This document shows positions 9,948-20,726 of a DNA stretch of 64,000 bases, one piece after another. The stretch is from Brenneria roseae subsp. roseae (lineage in GTDB: Bacteria; Pseudomonadota; Gammaproteobacteria; Enterobacterales; Enterobacteriaceae), in contig NZ_KZ819024.1 in the NCBI RefSeq assembly GCF_003115845.1, forward strand, positions 1-64,000, given 5' to 3'. The notes under the pieces are model-generated. The model ran no database searches. It was not told where the DNA came from and saw nothing but the letters and a program-made list of their open reading frames with translations. Made by a program: the position numbers and the translations under genes. The stretch's first letter is position 1. Each line of letters opens with the position of its first letter.

Positions 9948-10028
9948 TCTCCGCTAACCTCAGATTTGGCTAACCCCATCATCATCGTCAAAGATACCCG
10001 ATCAAGAAAAATAAACCGCAATACATCA
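9941..10028 (-). pseudogene. surE: Deletion scar of surE (5'/3'-nucleotidase)
   Basis: E. coli and relatives have surE (about 250 codons) between truD and pcm, overlapping both. Here only about 80 bp separate them. On the minus strand an ATG overlaps the truD stop exactly where surE should begin. Bases 9983-9969 read GAT GAT GGG GTT AGC (D-D-G-V-S), the metal-binding motif near the SurE N-terminus (NDDGVxAPGI), followed by a stop after two codons. At the other end G-E-W-stop overlaps the pcm start codon, as the end of surE does in E. coli. I infer that nearly the whole gene was deleted. Confidence 0.6.
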
Positions 10029-11072
10029 GGCAACAATATCCGTTCCCTGTTGCTGGTTGATAATTTCACGCACCACGCTGGTCGCGAAACTGCCGGCCGG
10101 CAGCCAGAATGTCAGCCCAACCGTACTTTCATCCAGCCAGTTCCAGTTCATACGCTGCGGATACAACAAGATCGCACGCCGAGCGGGTTCGACCCGTTCA
10201 CGTTGTAATAATGACCATAACGTTTCTTGCCCGACCAGACTTTGCTGCTCAAAGGCCAGTGCGATATCCTGAGTACCGAGAGCGCCATCACCGGGTAATG
10301 GCGCGGTTACCTGAAGCTCGCCCGCATCAAGTCTCGCCTGTAACTCCGCCAATTCATCCGACCTGGCGACAAACCAGCTCCCCCGGCCGGTCAATTGTAA
10401 CGCATCGCCGGGTAAAACGGTTTTGGCCTGCTGTTGAGCAAGCCTGGCGGCAGCCACCTGATTAAACAACGCGCTACGGCTGGCGGAAAGATAAAAACTG
10501 CGTTTAGCGCGTTCTTTTACCCGAATGTCGTTGTTCGCCCAGAGACGAGCCTGCTCGAGATTATTTCCGTCTTTGCCGAATCTTTGGCTACCAAAATAGT
10601 TAGGCACCCCTCGTTCGGCAATCAGCCGTAAACGGGATTCCACCGCTGAGCGATCGCTGATCTGACGCAACACCAGCGAAAAATCATTACCTTGCAGCGT
10701 ACCAATACGCAATTTACGACGATGACGCGCAAATTCAAGTACCTCACAACCTTCCAGTTCGAAGGCGTTCAGGTCAGGTGATGCCTTACCGGGAATATGG
10801 AGGCAAAACCATTGTTCTGTAACGGCATGACGGTCTTTCAGGCCGGCATAACTCACTTCGCGTTGAGGCAGGCGGCAAAACTTTGCCAGCGCTTCGGCCA
10901 CAAACTGCGTATTGCAGCCGCGCTTACGAATACGAACCAGAATATGCTCACCGTCACCATCAGGCTGAAATCCCAGATCCTCAATCACGCTGAAATCTTC
11001 TGCTGTGGATTTCAGCATCCCCGATGCCTGCGGCTTGCCATGCAGCCAGATTAGCGCTTCGCTATTATCCAT
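10026..11072 (-). CDS. truD: tRNA pseudouridine(13) synthase TruD
   Basis: Converts uridine 13 of tRNA-Glu to pseudouridine. The frame is open upstream to 11120, overlapping ispF, but starting at 11072 places the catalytic aspartate at residue 80 ([12 protein letters not shown]), the E. coli position. It also puts LHGKP at residues 10-14, and the length becomes 348 aa (E. coli 349). The TRUD insertion domain lies in the middle and the conserved end [14 protein letters not shown] is present. The Shine-Dalgarno is weak, so an ATG at 11081 remains possible. It follows ispF by 19 bp in the ispD-ispF-truD operon. Confidence 0.95.
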   Translation of the reverse strand: MDNSEALIWLHGKPQASGMLKSTAEDFSVIEDLGFQPDGDGEHILVRIRKRGCNTQFVAEALAKFCRLPQREVSYAGLKDRHAVTEQWFCLHIPGKASPDLNAFELEGCEVLEFARHRRKLRIGTLQGNDFSLVLRQISDRSAVESRLRLIAERGVPNYFGSQRFGKDGNNLEQARLWANNDIRVKERAKRSFYLSASRSALFNQVAAARLAQQQAKTVLPGDALQLTGRGSWFVARSDELAELQARLDAGELQVTAPLPGDGALGTQDIALAFEQQSLVGQETLWSLLQRERVEPARRAILLYPQRMNWNWLDESTVGLTFWLPAGSFATSVVREIINQQQGTDIVA

Positions 11073-11091
11073 CGTTACCATCAGAGCGTAC

Positions 11092-11589
11092 TTACCATGC
11101 GACGATTTCACCCGCTTCATTTTTTACCAGCAGCGCCACGGCTTCGCAGGCAATCCCCTCCCCCCGGCCGGTAAAACCCAACTGTTCCGTTGTGGTGGCT
11201 TTAACGTTTACATCATCCATATGGCACTGGAGATCTTCGGCCAGATTGACGCGCATTTGCGGGATATGCGGCGCCATTTTAGGCGCCTGGGCGATAATCG
11301 TGACATCCAGGTTTCCCAGACGGTAGCCTTTCTCAATAATCCGCCGCCACGCTTCCCGCAATAATCCACGGCTGTCGGCGCCTTTAAACGCCGGGTCAGT
11401 ATCAGGAAACAACTTACCGATATCGCCCAACGCCGCCGCGCCTAATAAGGCATCCGTCACCGCATGCAGCACAACATCACCGTCTGAATGGGCCAGTAAT
11501 CCCTGAGTATGGGGAATACGCACGCCACCGATCACCAGCGGTCCTTCTCCACCGAATTTATGAACATCAAAACCGTGACCGATACGCAT
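11092..11589 (-). CDS. ispF: 2-C-methyl-D-erythritol 2,4-cyclodiphosphate synthase
   Basis: Fifth step of the MEP isoprenoid pathway: converts CDP-methylerythritol 2-phosphate to the cyclodiphosphate and CMP. The start is set at 11589 because GGAG lies 8 nt upstream and the conserved [10 protein letters not shown] begins there; an upstream in-frame ATG at 11616 would overlap ispD. The length is 165 aa (E. coli 159), with a slightly longer C-terminus. Metal ligands D8, H10 and H42 are at the E. coli positions. It functions as a cytosolic trimer. It lies 19 bp after ispD. Confidence 0.96.
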   Translation of the reverse strand: MRIGHGFDVHKFGGEGPLVIGGVRIPHTQGLLAHSDGDVVLHAVTDALLGAAALGDIGKLFPDTDPAFKGADSRGLLREAWRRIIEKGYRLGNLDVTIIAQAPKMAPHIPQMRVNLAEDLQCHMDDVNVKATTTEQLGFTGRGEGIACEAVALLVKNEAGEIVAW

Positions 11590-11608
11590 TGCGCATTCTC
11601 CTTTATGT

Positions 11609-12325
11609 TTATTCAATCGTATGATTGTGGTGCAAATTCGTTAAATAAAATTCAGCCAATGCCAAATCTTCCGGACGGGTCACCTTAATATTATCAGCCC
11701 GACCGCTGACAATCTGTGGGCAATAGCCGCAATACTCCAGCGCCGACGCTTCATCGGTGACCACCACGCCATCGTTTAAGGCGCGTCGTAAACAGGTTTT
11801 CAGCAACGCGGACGGAAACAGCTGTGGCGTCAACGCATGCCATAGATCGCTGCGATCAACAGTGTGTTTGATAATCTGTCCTGAACCGCGCTTCATGGTA
11901 TCACGAACCGGCGCCGCCAGAATTCCACCCACATCACTGTGTCCAACCAGACTCAGTAGCCGTTCCAGATCGTCCTGATGCAAACAGGGACGCGCGGCAT
12001 CGTGTACCAATACCCATTCCGTCTCCGCAATATCCTGTAGCCCCGCCAATACAGAATCGGCGCGCTGTTTTCCTCCCACAACCACACTGACGCGGGGATC
12101 GCGGGCAATAGGTAAAGTATGAAATGAGAGATCGTCGGCGCTAATGGCAATGACAGCGCGATGAATCCGCGGGTGGGATAACAGCGCGCTCACGGCATGT
12201 TCAAGAATGGTTTTATTACCAATGGTCAGGTACTGCTTAGGGCAGTCGCTTTGCATCCGGCTGCCATTACCGGCAGCAGGCAGGACAGCGACAATCTCTG
12301 GCTGGGAAGCACTCTGTTTTAGCAT
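11609..12325 (-). CDS. ispD: 2-C-methyl-D-erythritol 4-phosphate cytidylyltransferase
   Basis: Third step of the MEP pathway: couples CTP to methylerythritol 4-phosphate. The protein is 238 aa with the nucleotide-binding signature [11 protein letters not shown] at about residues 14-24 and a conserved VHDAARP motif near residue 105. It starts 2 bp after the ftsB stop, suggesting translational coupling. The ftsB-ispD-ispF-truD order is the enterobacterial norm. Confidence 0.96.
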   Translation of the reverse strand: MLKQSASQPEIVAVLPAAGNGSRMQSDCPKQYLTIGNKTILEHAVSALLSHPRIHRAVIAISADDLSFHTLPIARDPRVSVVVGGKQRADSVLAGLQDIAETEWVLVHDAARPCLHQDDLERLLSLVGHSDVGGILAAPVRDTMKRGSGQIIKHTVDRSDLWHALTPQLFPSALLKTCLRRALNDGVVVTDEASALEYCGYCPQIVSGRADNIKVTRPEDLALAEFYLTNLHHNHTIE

Positions 12326-12327
12326 GT

Positions 12328-12654
12328 TTAGCGCGATGTGTTGTTAGGTAAGGATGAAGACGTCGTCGCAGTACGATGGCTGGATTCCGGCACCAGACGA
12401 TAGAAGTTCTCACCAGGCTTAATCATGCCCAGTTCGTTGCGCGCACGCTCTTCAATCGCTTCCTGTCCGCCGTTCAGATCGTCAATTTCGGCAAACAATT
12501 GTTCGTTACGGGCTTTCAGTTTGGCATTGTTCCCCTGCTGGACAACAACATCATCTTTTACCCGCACATAGTCGTGAATACCATTCTTGCCCAGCCACAG
12601 TGAATACTGAAGCCAGCCAAGCAACACCAATAATAACAGCGTAAGTTTTCCCAT
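12328..12654 (-). CDS. ftsB: Cell division protein FtsB
   Basis: A small bitopic inner-membrane protein of 108 aa. With FtsL and FtsQ it forms the divisome subcomplex that activates septal peptidoglycan synthesis. One N-terminal membrane helix (residues 3-21, [19 protein letters not shown]) is followed by a coiled coil (about 28-70) and the conserved [14 protein letters not shown] motif. It is the first gene of the ftsB-ispD-ispF-truD run. Confidence 0.95.
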   Translation of the reverse strand: MGKLTLLLLVLLGWLQYSLWLGKNGIHDYVRVKDDVVVQQGNNAKLKARNEQLFAEIDDLNGGQEAIEERARNELGMIKPGENFYRLVPESSHRTATTSSSLPNNTSR

Positions 12655-12999
12655 CCCGCCCCCTGAAAAAACGCCTAATCATCCCATAACTTTTGCTTCG
12701 ACTCCACACTGTCAGGCGGCAGACGGAAAGATTCACGTCAGGAATACTCACCATGAACGCCTTCATCCCGGTTCATCATGGAAGGCAACGGCATGAATAA
12801 CCATATTCATTACAGTGTTTTACTCAGCCATATCGCCTATCGACAGGCCAATCCCCTACCGTGTGATCATCAGCAAATATCCGGTTAAACAGAGACGTAA
12901 GTTGAACCCTTAGCACTATCTGTGTATTTTTATGCAGACAAAATGCATAAAAAAAGTGCATACACACAGAAGAAACTCAACCAAACACCAGGAGAGCTC
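12655..12999. other. Intergenic region between ftsB and the amino-acid ABC operon
   Basis: This 345-bp gap between divergent genes shows no protein gene. It should contain the ftsB promoter on the left. On the right, at 12902-12930, a sigma-70 promoter fits the ABC operon. Between this promoter and the Shine-Dalgarno, TGCAT-type half-sites recur (around 12932-12978), which could be an ArgR-like operator but match the ARG box only loosely. Confidence 0.5.
12902..12930 (+). promoter_or_regulatory. Putative sigma-70 promoter of the amino-acid ABC operon
   Basis: TTGAAC (12902-12907), 17 bp, TATTTT (12925-12930), preceded by TGTG. It lies about 65 bp upstream of the binding-protein start at 13000 on the same strand. 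Confidence 0.5.
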
Positions 13000-13770
13000 A
13001 TGTTTAAAAAACTGTTACTGATTGGCGCAATGTGTGCCACAGCCATGTCTGGCAGCGTATTTGCCGCAGAACCTACCTATGTCGTCGGTTCCGGAGGCAC
13101 CTATCGTCCGTTTGAATTCGAAAACGCACAGAAAGAGCTGGAAGGCTTTGATATTGATATCATCAAAGCGATCGCCAGGACGGAAAACTTTAATATCAAG
13201 CTGATCAACACGCCATGGGAAGGTATTTTCGCCACCCTGAACTCCGGCGATCGCGATATTATCATTTCCGGAATAACGATTACCGATAATCGGAAACAAA
13301 TGGTTGATTTCTCAGCCCCTTACTTCCCCGCCGAACAGGCCATCGTCGTACCTAAAGACTCCGCTATCGACTCAATCGCCGCGCTGAAAGACCACAAAGT
13401 CGGCGTTGTCAATTCCAGTACCGGCGATGTAGTCGTTTCCGATGTGCTGGGCAAAAACAGCACATCGATTAAACGTTTCGATAATACGCCGTTAATGTTG
13501 CAGGAGTTGTATGAAGACGGTATCGGCGCCGCGATCGGCGATGTCGGCGTGGTGAAATTTTACATTAAGACCCACCCTGAAAAACAATTCAATCTGGTTT
13601 CCGATGCCAAGTTTGAGCGTCAGTATTTTGGTATTGCCGTTGCCAAAGGCAATGATGAACTGCGCAACAAGATCAATGCCGGCCTGAAGAAGATTATTGC
13701 CGACGGCACCTATGCCAAAATCTATCAAACCTGGTTCGATAGCGATGTACCGGCTCTGCCTGCCGAATAA
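13000..13770 (+). CDS. Polar amino-acid ABC transporter, periplasmic binding protein
   Basis: A solute-binding protein of the lysine-arginine-ornithine/glutamine family (SBP_bac_3), 256 aa. The ATG at 13000 is chosen because AGGAGAG lies 4-5 nt upstream and a clean signal peptide follows (MFKKLLLIGAMCATAMSGSVFA, cleavage near residue 22). The ligand-binding signature GGTYRPFEFENAQKELEGFDIDI and the WEGIFATLNSGDRD motif are typical. The substrate cannot be set from sequence. It is followed by permease and ATPase genes. The three genes are inserted between ftsB and ygbE, which are adjacent in E. coli. Confidence 0.85.
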   Translation: MFKKLLLIGAMCATAMSGSVFAAEPTYVVGSGGTYRPFEFENAQKELEGFDIDIIKAIARTENFNIKLINTPWEGIFATLNSGDRDIIISGITITDNRKQMVDFSAPYFPAEQAIVVPKDSAIDSIAALKDHKVGVVNSSTGDVVVSDVLGKNSTSIKRFDNTPLMLQELYEDGIGAAIGDVGVVKFYIKTHPEKQFNLVSDAKFERQYFGIAVAKGNDELRNKINAGLKKIIADGTYAKIYQTWFDSDVPALPAE

Positions 13771-13895
13771 TCCGCCAGTTGGAAACCACAACTGCATCAC
13801 CTTCAGTAGAATCAAACGCATCAGCCGGACGGGCATCACCCGCCCGGCATCAATAGCAAACCATTACGTTAGTCTATTCACGAAAGGAAACAATC

Positions 13896-14660
13896 TTGAC
13901 GGGATTTCGTTGGGAGATCATTCAGGAGTACGCACCATTATTTACGCAGGGTGCCTGGATGACCATAAAATGCACCTTTATCTGTGTCATCCTTGGCACC
14001 TGCTGGGGGCTGACGCTTGGCCTGGGGAGATTGGCGCAGGCGCCGCACGGCCCCTGGAAATACATCCTGCATTATGGCGTACAATGGCCGGTTCGCATCT
14101 ATATCAGCGCGTTCCGCGGGACGCCGCTGTTTGTACAAATCATGGTGGTACACTTTGCGCTGGTGCCGCTGTTTATCAATCCGCGTGATGGCCTGTTGGT
14201 CACCAGCAACATCATGTCCGTGGATTTCGCCCGTACGTTGCGTTCCGACTATGGCGCATTTCTCTCCTGCATCGTGGCAATCACCCTGAACGCCGGCGCC
14301 TATGTTTCCGAAATTTTCCGTGCCGGCATTCAGTCTATCGATCGCGGTCAGATGGAAGCATCACGTTCGCTGGGGATGAGCTATGGCCGGACGATGCGGA
14401 AAGTCATCCTGCCGCAGGCATTCCGCCGCATGCTGCCGCCGCTGGGGAACAATGCGATCGCCATCGTGAAGGATTCTTCGCTGGCCTCGGCAATCGGCCT
14501 GGCCGATCTCGCCTACGCCGCCCGTACAGTTTCCGGCGCCTATGCTACTTATTGGGAACCCTACCTGACGATTTCTCTCGTCTATTGGGTTATTACTTTT
14601 CTGCTCTCACTGCTGGTTCGGCATATGGAAACGAGGTTCGGTAAAAGTGATTCACGTTAA
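13896..14660 (+). CDS. Polar amino-acid ABC transporter, permease
   Basis: An inner-membrane permease of the HisM/GlnP family, 254 aa. The start is a TTG at 13896 with a good ribosome-binding site (AAAGGAA) 6 nt upstream; no suitable ATG is near. Several hydrophobic segments are visible, with the EAA loop [21 protein letters not shown] contacting the ATPase. It is longer than many single permeases because of an insert after the second membrane segment (around residues 75-95). It follows the binding protein by 125 bp and overlaps the ATPase gene by 14 bp. Confidence 0.85.
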   Translation: MTGFRWEIIQEYAPLFTQGAWMTIKCTFICVILGTCWGLTLGLGRLAQAPHGPWKYILHYGVQWPVRIYISAFRGTPLFVQIMVVHFALVPLFINPRDGLLVTSNIMSVDFARTLRSDYGAFLSCIVAITLNAGAYVSEIFRAGIQSIDRGQMEASRSLGMSYGRTMRKVILPQAFRRMLPPLGNNAIAIVKDSSLASAIGLADLAYAARTVSGAYATYWEPYLTISLVYWVITFLLSLLVRHMETRFGKSDSR

Positions 14661-15369
14661 TAACCTGCAAAAAAAGTTTGGCGACACACACGTCCTGCGC
14701 GGTATTTCCTGTGATATCGCCCATCAGGAAGTGATCTGCATGATTGGCCCATCCGGCTCAGGAAAGAGTACGTTCCTGCGCTGTCTCAACGCGCTGGAAA
14801 CGCCGTCAGCAGGCGAGATCACCGTCAACGGCTTTGCCATTCACGATCAGAAAACCAATTTGAACCGTATGCGTGAAAGCGTCGGTATGGTATTTCAGCG
14901 CTTTAATCTTTTCCCGCACATGACCGTGTTGGAAAATCTGATTATGGCGCCGATGGACGTCAAGAAATTATCCCGTTCGCAGGCCATAGCACGCGCCAGG
15001 GCCTTGCTTGAGAAAGTCGGATTACTGGATAAAATCGACGCCTGGCCAAACAGCCTGTCCGGCGGCCAGCAGCAGCGGGTTGCGATTGCCCGCGCCCTGG
15101 CGATGGAACCGGCCATTATGTTATTTGATGAGCCAACATCCGCGCTGGACCCTGAACTGGTGGGTGAAGTGCTGGCGGTCATGAAAACGCTGGCGCAGGA
15201 AGGCATGACCATGGTAATCGTCACCCATGAAATGGCCTTCGCCCGGGAAGTTGCCGATCGGGTGATCTTTATCGATCAGGGGATCATTCAGGAACAGGGT
15301 AAACCAGAAACGATCTTTACCGATCCCAGTAATCCGCGTACGCGCACTTTCCTGAGCAAAGTGCTGTAA
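14647..15369 (+). CDS. Polar amino-acid ABC transporter, ATP-binding protein
   Basis: The cytoplasmic ATPase, GlnQ/HisP type, 240 aa. The start is a GTG at 14647 inside the end of the permease gene, with GAGG about 10 nt upstream. Walker [10 protein letters not shown] is at about residues 35-43, the signature LSGGQQQR near 138, and Walker [15 protein letters not shown] follows. It is the last gene of the operon and converges with ygbE 57 bp away; no clear terminator is visible in that gap. Confidence 0.88.
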   Translation: MIHVNNLQKKFGDTHVLRGISCDIAHQEVICMIGPSGSGKSTFLRCLNALETPSAGEITVNGFAIHDQKTNLNRMRESVGMVFQRFNLFPHMTVLENLIMAPMDVKKLSRSQAIARARALLEKVGLLDKIDAWPNSLSGGQQQRVAIARALAMEPAIMLFDEPTSALDPELVGEVLAVMKTLAQEGMTMVIVTHEMAFAREVADRVIFIDQGIIQEQGKPETIFTDPSNPRTRTFLSKVL

Positions 15370-15426
15370 GACGCGTTTACAGAACACGTTGATGTGTTAA
15401 GGCCAGCCGATACATGGGCTGGTCAC

Positions 15427-15771
15427 CTACCAGCCGGTCAGGAAGGAGAACACCAGCCAGAACAGGCACACCACTGACAGCCCTGTGGCGGAGAGGGTAT
15501 AGAAAACGTTTCCCCCCAGCATAAAACTGAGCCCGACGCCCATCAGCACCGACAGCGGCATCAAGGCCAGAAAAAAAGGCCAGGTGTAGAGCATGAAGAA
15601 CAACGTGGTATTGGAGCCATACACCAGAAAAGGGAGCGTGAAAGCCAGCCAATAAAAAGAAAACCCCGCGACCGCGCCCATAAAGGGATACGAGACACGA
15701 TCTTCATCATCTCGTATCGGTTTTGTCTTGCTGATCGTTAGCTGCGTGGCATTCGGCATCATCTTTTCCAT
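15427..15771 (-). CDS. ygbE: DUF3561 inner-membrane protein YgbE
   Basis: A small membrane protein of unknown function, 114 aa, similar to E. coli YgbE (107 aa). A charged N-terminus is followed by three hydrophobic segments (about residues 28-48, 55-78 and 88-110); LYTWPFFLALMP is the most conserved stretch. The start has GGAG 4 nt upstream. It lies upstream of cysC, as in E. coli. Confidence 0.85.
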   Translation of the reverse strand: MEKMMPNATQLTISKTKPIRDDEDRVSYPFMGAVAGFSFYWLAFTLPFLVYGSNTTLFFMLYTWPFFLALMPLSVLMGVGLSFMLGGNVFYTLSATGLSVVCLFWLVFSFLTGW

Positions 15772-15828
15772 TATTCTCCCGCATCACTCTACAAATCGTG
15801 AAATCTATCGGGTAGAGCGGCGAAAACG

Positions 15829-16449
15829 TCAGAGATTGATAATAGCTCGGCCACGCAGCAGATCTAATAATTGGTCCGTCAAATTTGTTACTAATTGTTC
15901 GCCATCCAGATGAATATCCGGCACTTCGGGTGCTTCATAAATCGAATCGATCCCCGTGAAATTACGCAGCTCACCCGCACGGGCTTTCTTGTATAACCCT
16001 TTGGGGTCGCGAGCTTCGCAAATCGCCAAAGGCGTATCGACAAACACTTCAATAAACTGCCCTTGACCCAGCAGGTCCTGCACCATTTTACGCTCGGCGC
16101 GATGGGGTGAGATGAAAGCGGTCAGCACGACCAGTCCGGCGTCAACCATCAGTTTGGCCACTTCGCCGACGCGGCGGATATTTTCCCGCCGATCGTCATC
16201 GCTGAACCCCAAATCGCGGCACAGACCGTGCCGCACGTTATCGCCATCCAGCAGGTAAGTGCTCACCCCCTGCTGATGCAACGCCTGCTCCAGCGCGCCC
16301 GCCAGCGTTGATTTACCGGACCCGGAAAGTCCGGTAAACCAGAGCACGACGCCCTGATGGCCATGCAGTTGCTCGCGCGCCTTGCGTGATACGGCATGTG
16401 AATGCCAGACCACATTCTCATCGGCAGATGATGGACGGCCTGAAGACAC
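15829..16449 (-). CDS. cysC: Adenylylsulfate kinase
   Basis: Phosphorylates adenosine 5'-phosphosulfate (APS) to PAPS, the second step of sulfate activation. Although the frame is open to 16512, the start is taken as the GTG at 16449: it has AGGA 7 nt upstream and begins 1 bp after the cysN stop, giving 206 aa (E. coli 201). Walker [10 protein letters not shown] is near residue 38 and the conserved FISPHRAER is present. It is the last gene of cysG-D-N-C. Confidence 0.95.
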   Translation of the reverse strand: MSSGRPSSADENVVWHSHAVSRKAREQLHGHQGVVLWFTGLSGSGKSTLAGALEQALHQQGVSTYLLDGDNVRHGLCRDLGFSDDDRRENIRRVGEVAKLMVDAGLVVLTAFISPHRAERKMVQDLLGQGQFIEVFVDTPLAICEARDPKGLYKKARAGELRNFTGIDSIYEAPEVPDIHLDGEQLVTNLTDQLLDLLRGRAIINL

Positions 16450-16450
16450 G

Positions 16451-17926
16451 TTATTTTCCTCCCAGCAAATCACGGGCGCCCCAGTGTGGGAAATGACGTC
16501 GAACCAGCGCATTCAGTTCCAATTCAAACGCACTGTATGCGCCGGGCTCCTGATAAACCTGTTCGATGGGCTCCCTTACCAGACCCGCCCCCACGGTGAC
16601 ATTACTCAGACGATCGATAAAGATCATGCCGCCAGTCACGTGATTTTGCTGATAATTATCCATCACCAGCGGCTCATCAAAGGTCAGTTCAACCAGCCCG
16701 ATCCCATTGAGCGGCAGATTTTCCGTGACGCGCTGCGTCAGGGAGTTAATCTCCACCTGATACTGGATATTCTCCACCCGGCCGCGCGTTTTCTTACCGC
16801 TAATCTTGATATCGTAGCTTTGTCCCGGCACCAGCGGTTGTTCCGCCATCCACACCACATCCACCAATGCATTCTGCACGGCTTTCAGCGTTTCGCTGCT
16901 GTCTACCAGCAGATCGCCGCGGCTGATATCGATTTCATCCGCCAGAACCAGCGTAATGGCTTCACCAGCCTGCGCTTGTTGCCGATCGCCATCAAAGGTC
17001 ACGATGCGGCTGACGGTTGATTCAACCCCGGAAGGCAGCACTTTAACGCGCTGCCCCACACGGACTATCCCCGATGCCAGCGTTCCCGCATAGCCGCGGA
17101 AATCCAGATTGGGTCGATTCACGTACTGAACCGGAAAACGCATGGGCAGTTTCAGACTACGCTGCGCCACATTGACGGTTTCCAGCACGTCAAGCAGCGT
17201 CGGCCCGGTATACCAGGTCATCGTAGTGCTCGGCGTGGCGACGTTATCGCCATCCAGCGCGGAAATCGGCACAAAGGTAATATTCAGATCGGCCGGCAGC
17301 TGCTGGGCGAAATCCAGATAGTCCTGCTTGAACTGTTCAAAAACCGCCTGCTGATAGTCCACCAGATCCATTTTATTCACTGCCACCACCAGATCCCGAA
17401 TGCCCAGCAGCGTAGCAATAAAACTGTGACGACGCGTTTGATCCAGCACGCCTTTGCGCGCATCAATCAACAGAATAGCCAGTTCGCACGTTGATGCCCC
17501 GGTGGCCATATTGCGGGTGTACTGCTCATGTCCCGGCGTATCGGCAATAATGAATTTACGTTTTTCCGTGGAGAAGTACCGGTACGCCACATCGATGGTG
17601 ATGCCCTGCTCACGCTCAGCCTGAAGTCCGTCAACCAGCAAAGCCAAATCCAGCTTCTCACCCTGCGTGCCAAGACGCTTACTATCACTGTGCAACGTGG
17701 TGAGCTGATCTTCGTAAATCTGGCGGGTATCGTGCAGCAAACGGCCAATCAGCGTACTTTTGCCATCGTCGACGCTGCCGCAGGTCAGAAAACGCAGCAG
17801 TGTTTTATCCTGTTGAGCATGCAGGTAGGCTTCAACCCCACCCTGTTCAGCAATCTGTTTTGCGATGGTACTGTTATTGACAACCGCATCTTTTACGACC
17901 AAATCTTTTACAACGCGCTGGCTCAT
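16451..17926 (-). CDS. cysN: Sulfate adenylyltransferase subunit 1 (GTPase)
   Basis: The GTPase subunit of ATP sulfurylase; GTP hydrolysis drives APS formation by CysD. The protein is 491 aa against 475 in E. coli; the extra residues are a charged N-terminal stretch ([16 protein letters not shown]). Elongation-factor-type G motifs are [21 protein letters not shown] and [15 protein letters not shown] ribosome-binding site sits 8 nt before the ATG. It lies 11 bp after cysD. Confidence 0.96.
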   Translation of the reverse strand: MSQRVVKDLVVKDAVVNNSTIAKQIAEQGGVEAYLHAQQDKTLLRFLTCGSVDDGKSTLIGRLLHDTRQIYEDQLTTLHSDSKRLGTQGEKLDLALLVDGLQAEREQGITIDVAYRYFSTEKRKFIIADTPGHEQYTRNMATGASTCELAILLIDARKGVLDQTRRHSFIATLLGIRDLVVAVNKMDLVDYQQAVFEQFKQDYLDFAQQLPADLNITFVPISALDGDNVATPSTTMTWYTGPTLLDVLETVNVAQRSLKLPMRFPVQYVNRPNLDFRGYAGTLASGIVRVGQRVKVLPSGVESTVSRIVTFDGDRQQAQAGEAITLVLADEIDISRGDLLVDSSETLKAVQNALVDVVWMAEQPLVPGQSYDIKISGKKTRGRVENIQYQVEINSLTQRVTENLPLNGIGLVELTFDEPLVMDNYQQNHVTGGMIFIDRLSNVTVGAGLVREPIEQVYQEPGAYSAFELELNALVRRHFPHWGARDLLGGK

Positions 17927-17937
17927 TCGACGACTCC

Positions 17938-18846
17938 TCAGAAATACCCTTGACGCTTTTTCAACTCCATTGAACCGGCCTGATCGCGGTCGATCATCCG
18001 TCCCTGACGCTCACTGGTAGTGGAAATCAGCATCTCTTCAATGATTTCCGGCAGCGTTTGCGCGTTTGACTCCACCGCGCCCGTCAGCGGCCAACAGCCC
18101 AGCGTACGGAAACGAACCATACGTTGTTCGATCACTTCGCCCGGTTGCAAATCGATACGATCGTCATCCACCATCAACAGCATGCCATCACGCTCCAGAA
18201 CCGGACGCATCGCCGCCAGATAGAGCGGTACAATATCGATATTTTCCAGATAGATATATTGCCAGATATCCAGTTCGGTCCAGTTGGACAACGGGAAAAC
18301 GCGAATACTTTCCCCTTTGTTAATCTGACCGTTGTAGTTATGCCACAGTTCAGGACGCTGGTTTTTCGGATCCCAGCGATGAAAACGATCGCGGAATGAA
18401 TAAATACGCTCTTTGGCGCGGGATTTCTCTTCATCACGGCGAGCGCCGCCGAACGCGGCGTCGAAACCATATTTGTCCAGCGCCTGCTTTAATCCCTCGG
18501 TTTTCATGATATCGGTATGTTTGGCGCTGCCGTGGATGAACGGATTAATGCCGAGCGCCTCGCCCTGAGGATTACGGTGCACCAACAGCTCACAGCCGTA
18601 GGCTTTCGCTGTCCGATCGCGAAACTGGTACATTTCACGGAATTTCCAGCCGGTATCCACATGCAACAACGGGAACGGCAGCGATCCCGGATAAAACGCT
18701 TTACGCGCCAGATGCAGCATGACCGAGGAATCTTTACCGATAGAATACATCATCACCGGATTGCCGAACTCTGCCGCAACCTCACGGATAATGTGAATGC
18801 TCTCGGCTTCGAGCTGCCGTAAATGAGTGAGTCGTTTCTCGTCCAT
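17938..18846 (-). CDS. cysD: Sulfate adenylyltransferase subunit 2
   Basis: The catalytic subunit of ATP sulfurylase, making APS from ATP and sulfate. The PP-loop motif is [17 protein letters not shown]. The second in-frame ATG (18846) is preferred because AAGGA lies 6 nt upstream; using the first ATG (18852) would add two residues. This gives 302 aa, as in E. coli. It lies 9 bp after cysG, so cysG, cysD, cysN and cysC form one transcription unit. Confidence 0.96.
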   Translation of the reverse strand: MDEKRLTHLRQLEAESIHIIREVAAEFGNPVMMYSIGKDSSVMLHLARKAFYPGSLPFPLLHVDTGWKFREMYQFRDRTAKAYGCELLVHRNPQGEALGINPFIHGSAKHTDIMKTEGLKQALDKYGFDAAFGGARRDEEKSRAKERIYSFRDRFHRWDPKNQRPELWHNYNGQINKGESIRVFPLSNWTELDIWQYIYLENIDIVPLYLAAMRPVLERDGMLLMVDDDRIDLQPGEVIEQRMVRFRTLGCWPLTGAVESNAQTLPEIIEEMLISTTSERQGRMIDRDQAGSMELKKRQGYF

Positions 18847-18855
18847 AACCATTCC

Positions 18856-20298
18856 TTAAGCCAAATTCACTACCGCCGGACGGCTATCTTGCCGTGCCGC
18901 CAGCGTTTGCTGACCAAACCAGGCGATCTGATGATGCAAATTCACCACCTCACCAATCACCAGCAAGGCCGGCGTCGGCGCCTGCTGGGCCAATTGTTCC
19001 AACTGTTGCAATGTACCGACCAATACCTGCTGATCGTGTCGGGTTCCGCGTCCAATCACGGCGACGGGCGTTTCCGCCGAGCGACCGTGCGTAATCAGCT
19101 GTTGACTGATTTCTGCCGCTTTCACCGTTCCCATATAAATCGCCAGCGTCTGGCGTCCACGCGCCAGCGTTGACCAATTCAACGCATCGCCATCAGGTCG
19201 GCAATGCCCGGTAATAAACACCACGCTTTGGGCATAATCCCGATGGGTCAACGGGATACCGGCATACGCGGTGACGCCGGCGGCGGCAGTCACGCCAGGC
19301 ACCACCTGAAAGGAAATGCCTGCCTGTGCCACCTTTTGCAGTTCTTCACCGCCGCGCCCAAAAATAAACGGATCGCCGCCTTTCAGGCGAACCACCCGTT
19401 TGCCTTGCTGCGCCAGCGTCACCAGCAGTTGGTTAATCTCGTCCTGAGAGACGGAATGATTGCTGGCGCGCTTGCCCACACAGATGCGCTCGGCATCACG
19501 GCGTACCAACTCCAATACGTCAGCGCTCACCAGGTGGTCATACAACACGACATCCGCCTGCTGAATGACCTGCAAACCACGCAACGTCAGCAGTCCGGCA
19601 TCGCCGGGTCCGGCGCCCACCAGCACAACCTCACCGCGTGTCGCAGCCGGCTGTTGTTGCTCAGCGTGCTGTTGCTGCAATTGCTGTTGCAGTTCATCCT
19701 CTGCCTGCGAGAGTTGCCCCGCGGAAACCAGCGTGGCGAAGCGTCCCACAAACAGCCGTTCCCAGAAACGACGGCGCGCGCTCATCGAATGCAATCGCGA
19801 TTTGATGCGATCGCGCCAGCTACCCGCGATCCCGGCCATGGCTCCCAGACTGGCGGGCAGCAGCGCCTCCAGTTTTTCACGCAATAGACGCGCCAGTACC
19901 GGTGCTTGCCCCCCCGACGAAATCGCCACCATCAGCGGGGAACGATCGACGATAGAGGGGAAAATAAAAGAGCACCTGGGTTGATCGTCCACCACATTAA
20001 CCAGCAGATGGCGCTGATTGGCAGCATCAAATACCGCGGCGTTCAGCGCTGCATCATCCGTTGCGGCAATGACCAGAAATACGCCGGACAACAATTCCGG
20101 CGTAAAGCGCTGGGCCAGCCATTGAATCTTGCCTGCTTCAAGCTGCTCAGCCAGATCGTCCGCCAGCGACTGCGCGACAACCTTCACCTCAGCGCCGGCA
20201 CGTTGCAACAGTCCAATTTTACGTGAGGCGACCTCACCGCCGCCGACCACCAGCACAGGGCGGCCCCGAAGGTCAGCGAATAAAGGTAGATAGTTCAC
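18856..20298 (-). CDS. cysG: Siroheme synthase CysG (trifunctional)
   Basis: Makes siroheme, the prosthetic group of sulfite reductase CysI, from uroporphyrinogen III. The 480-aa protein has an N-terminal NAD-dependent dehydrogenase/ferrochelatase half ([13 protein letters not shown] near residues 15-27, then the sirohydrochlorin domain to about 215). The C-terminal half is uroporphyrinogen methyltransferase ([31 protein letters not shown]). A glutamine-rich linker (about residues 204-216) joins them. In E. coli K-12 cysG sits with the nir genes; here it leads cysD-N-C, directly supplying cofactor for the pathway it accompanies. Confidence 0.96.
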   Translation of the reverse strand: MNYLPLFADLRGRPVLVVGGGEVASRKIGLLQRAGAEVKVVAQSLADDLAEQLEAGKIQWLAQRFTPELLSGVFLVIAATDDAALNAAVFDAANQRHLLVNVVDDQPRCSFIFPSIVDRSPLMVAISSGGQAPVLARLLREKLEALLPASLGAMAGIAGSWRDRIKSRLHSMSARRRFWERLFVGRFATLVSAGQLSQAEDELQQQLQQQHAEQQQPAATRGEVVLVGAGPGDAGLLTLRGLQVIQQADVVLYDHLVSADVLELVRRDAERICVGKRASNHSVSQDEINQLLVTLAQQGKRVVRLKGGDPFIFGRGGEELQKVAQAGISFQVVPGVTAAAGVTAYAGIPLTHRDYAQSVVFITGHCRPDGDALNWSTLARGRQTLAIYMGTVKAAEISQQLITHGRSAETPVAVIGRGTRHDQQVLVGTLQQLEQLAQQAPTPALLVIGEVVNLHHQIAWFGQQTLAARQDSRPAVVNLA

Positions 20299-20726
20299 AA
20301 ACGCCTTAACTAAGCAAAAAAATAGATAAAGCGACTATACGGTGCGGATATCACACTTATGAAATGCCGAATTGGAATGACAAGTTCCGTAATGGAATAA
20401 CAACAAACAAAATCAGGCTAAAACCCGCGAACGTCATTCCATGAAATGCCCTGACGATCACAGAAGTTGAAAATCAGTGTATGACATGCGTCAAAGTTGT
20501 AAAGAGTTTGCCGATTTTTGATATTTCCTTTCATTGATTCATCGCAACATGCCTACAGCCCACCGGGCAACGGACCAGCGTAAGACAGATGATGTGTTCG
20601 TGTGATCACGTTCGACGACCAGGTGGTCGCTGTACCTCACGTTGATAGTGGGATTTCCGTATTCACCTTCGCCCACTATGAACCTGTTAGGTTTTATCTC
20701 ATTGATATAAAAAGAGGATTGCGCAT
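20299..20726. promoter_or_regulatory. Intergenic control region between cysG and the eutE-like gene
   Basis: A 428-bp gap between divergent genes. For cysG (minus strand) a -10-like TATAGT lies at 20334-20339 with a poor -35. Just upstream (20360-20460) are repeated ATTCCA/TGGAAT blocks of the kind bound by CysB, but I cannot define a site exactly. On the eutE side two hairpins lie in the likely leader: CGACC/GGTCG (20616-20629) and ATAGTGGG/CCCACTAT (20645-20652 and 20672-20679). No protein gene is apparent. Confidence 0.4.

Noticed and set aside
18823-19984. Several long plus-strand frames opposite cysG and cysD
   Set aside because: They lie antisense to conserved genes in GC-rich codons and have repetitive, basic or low-complexity translations typical of shadows.
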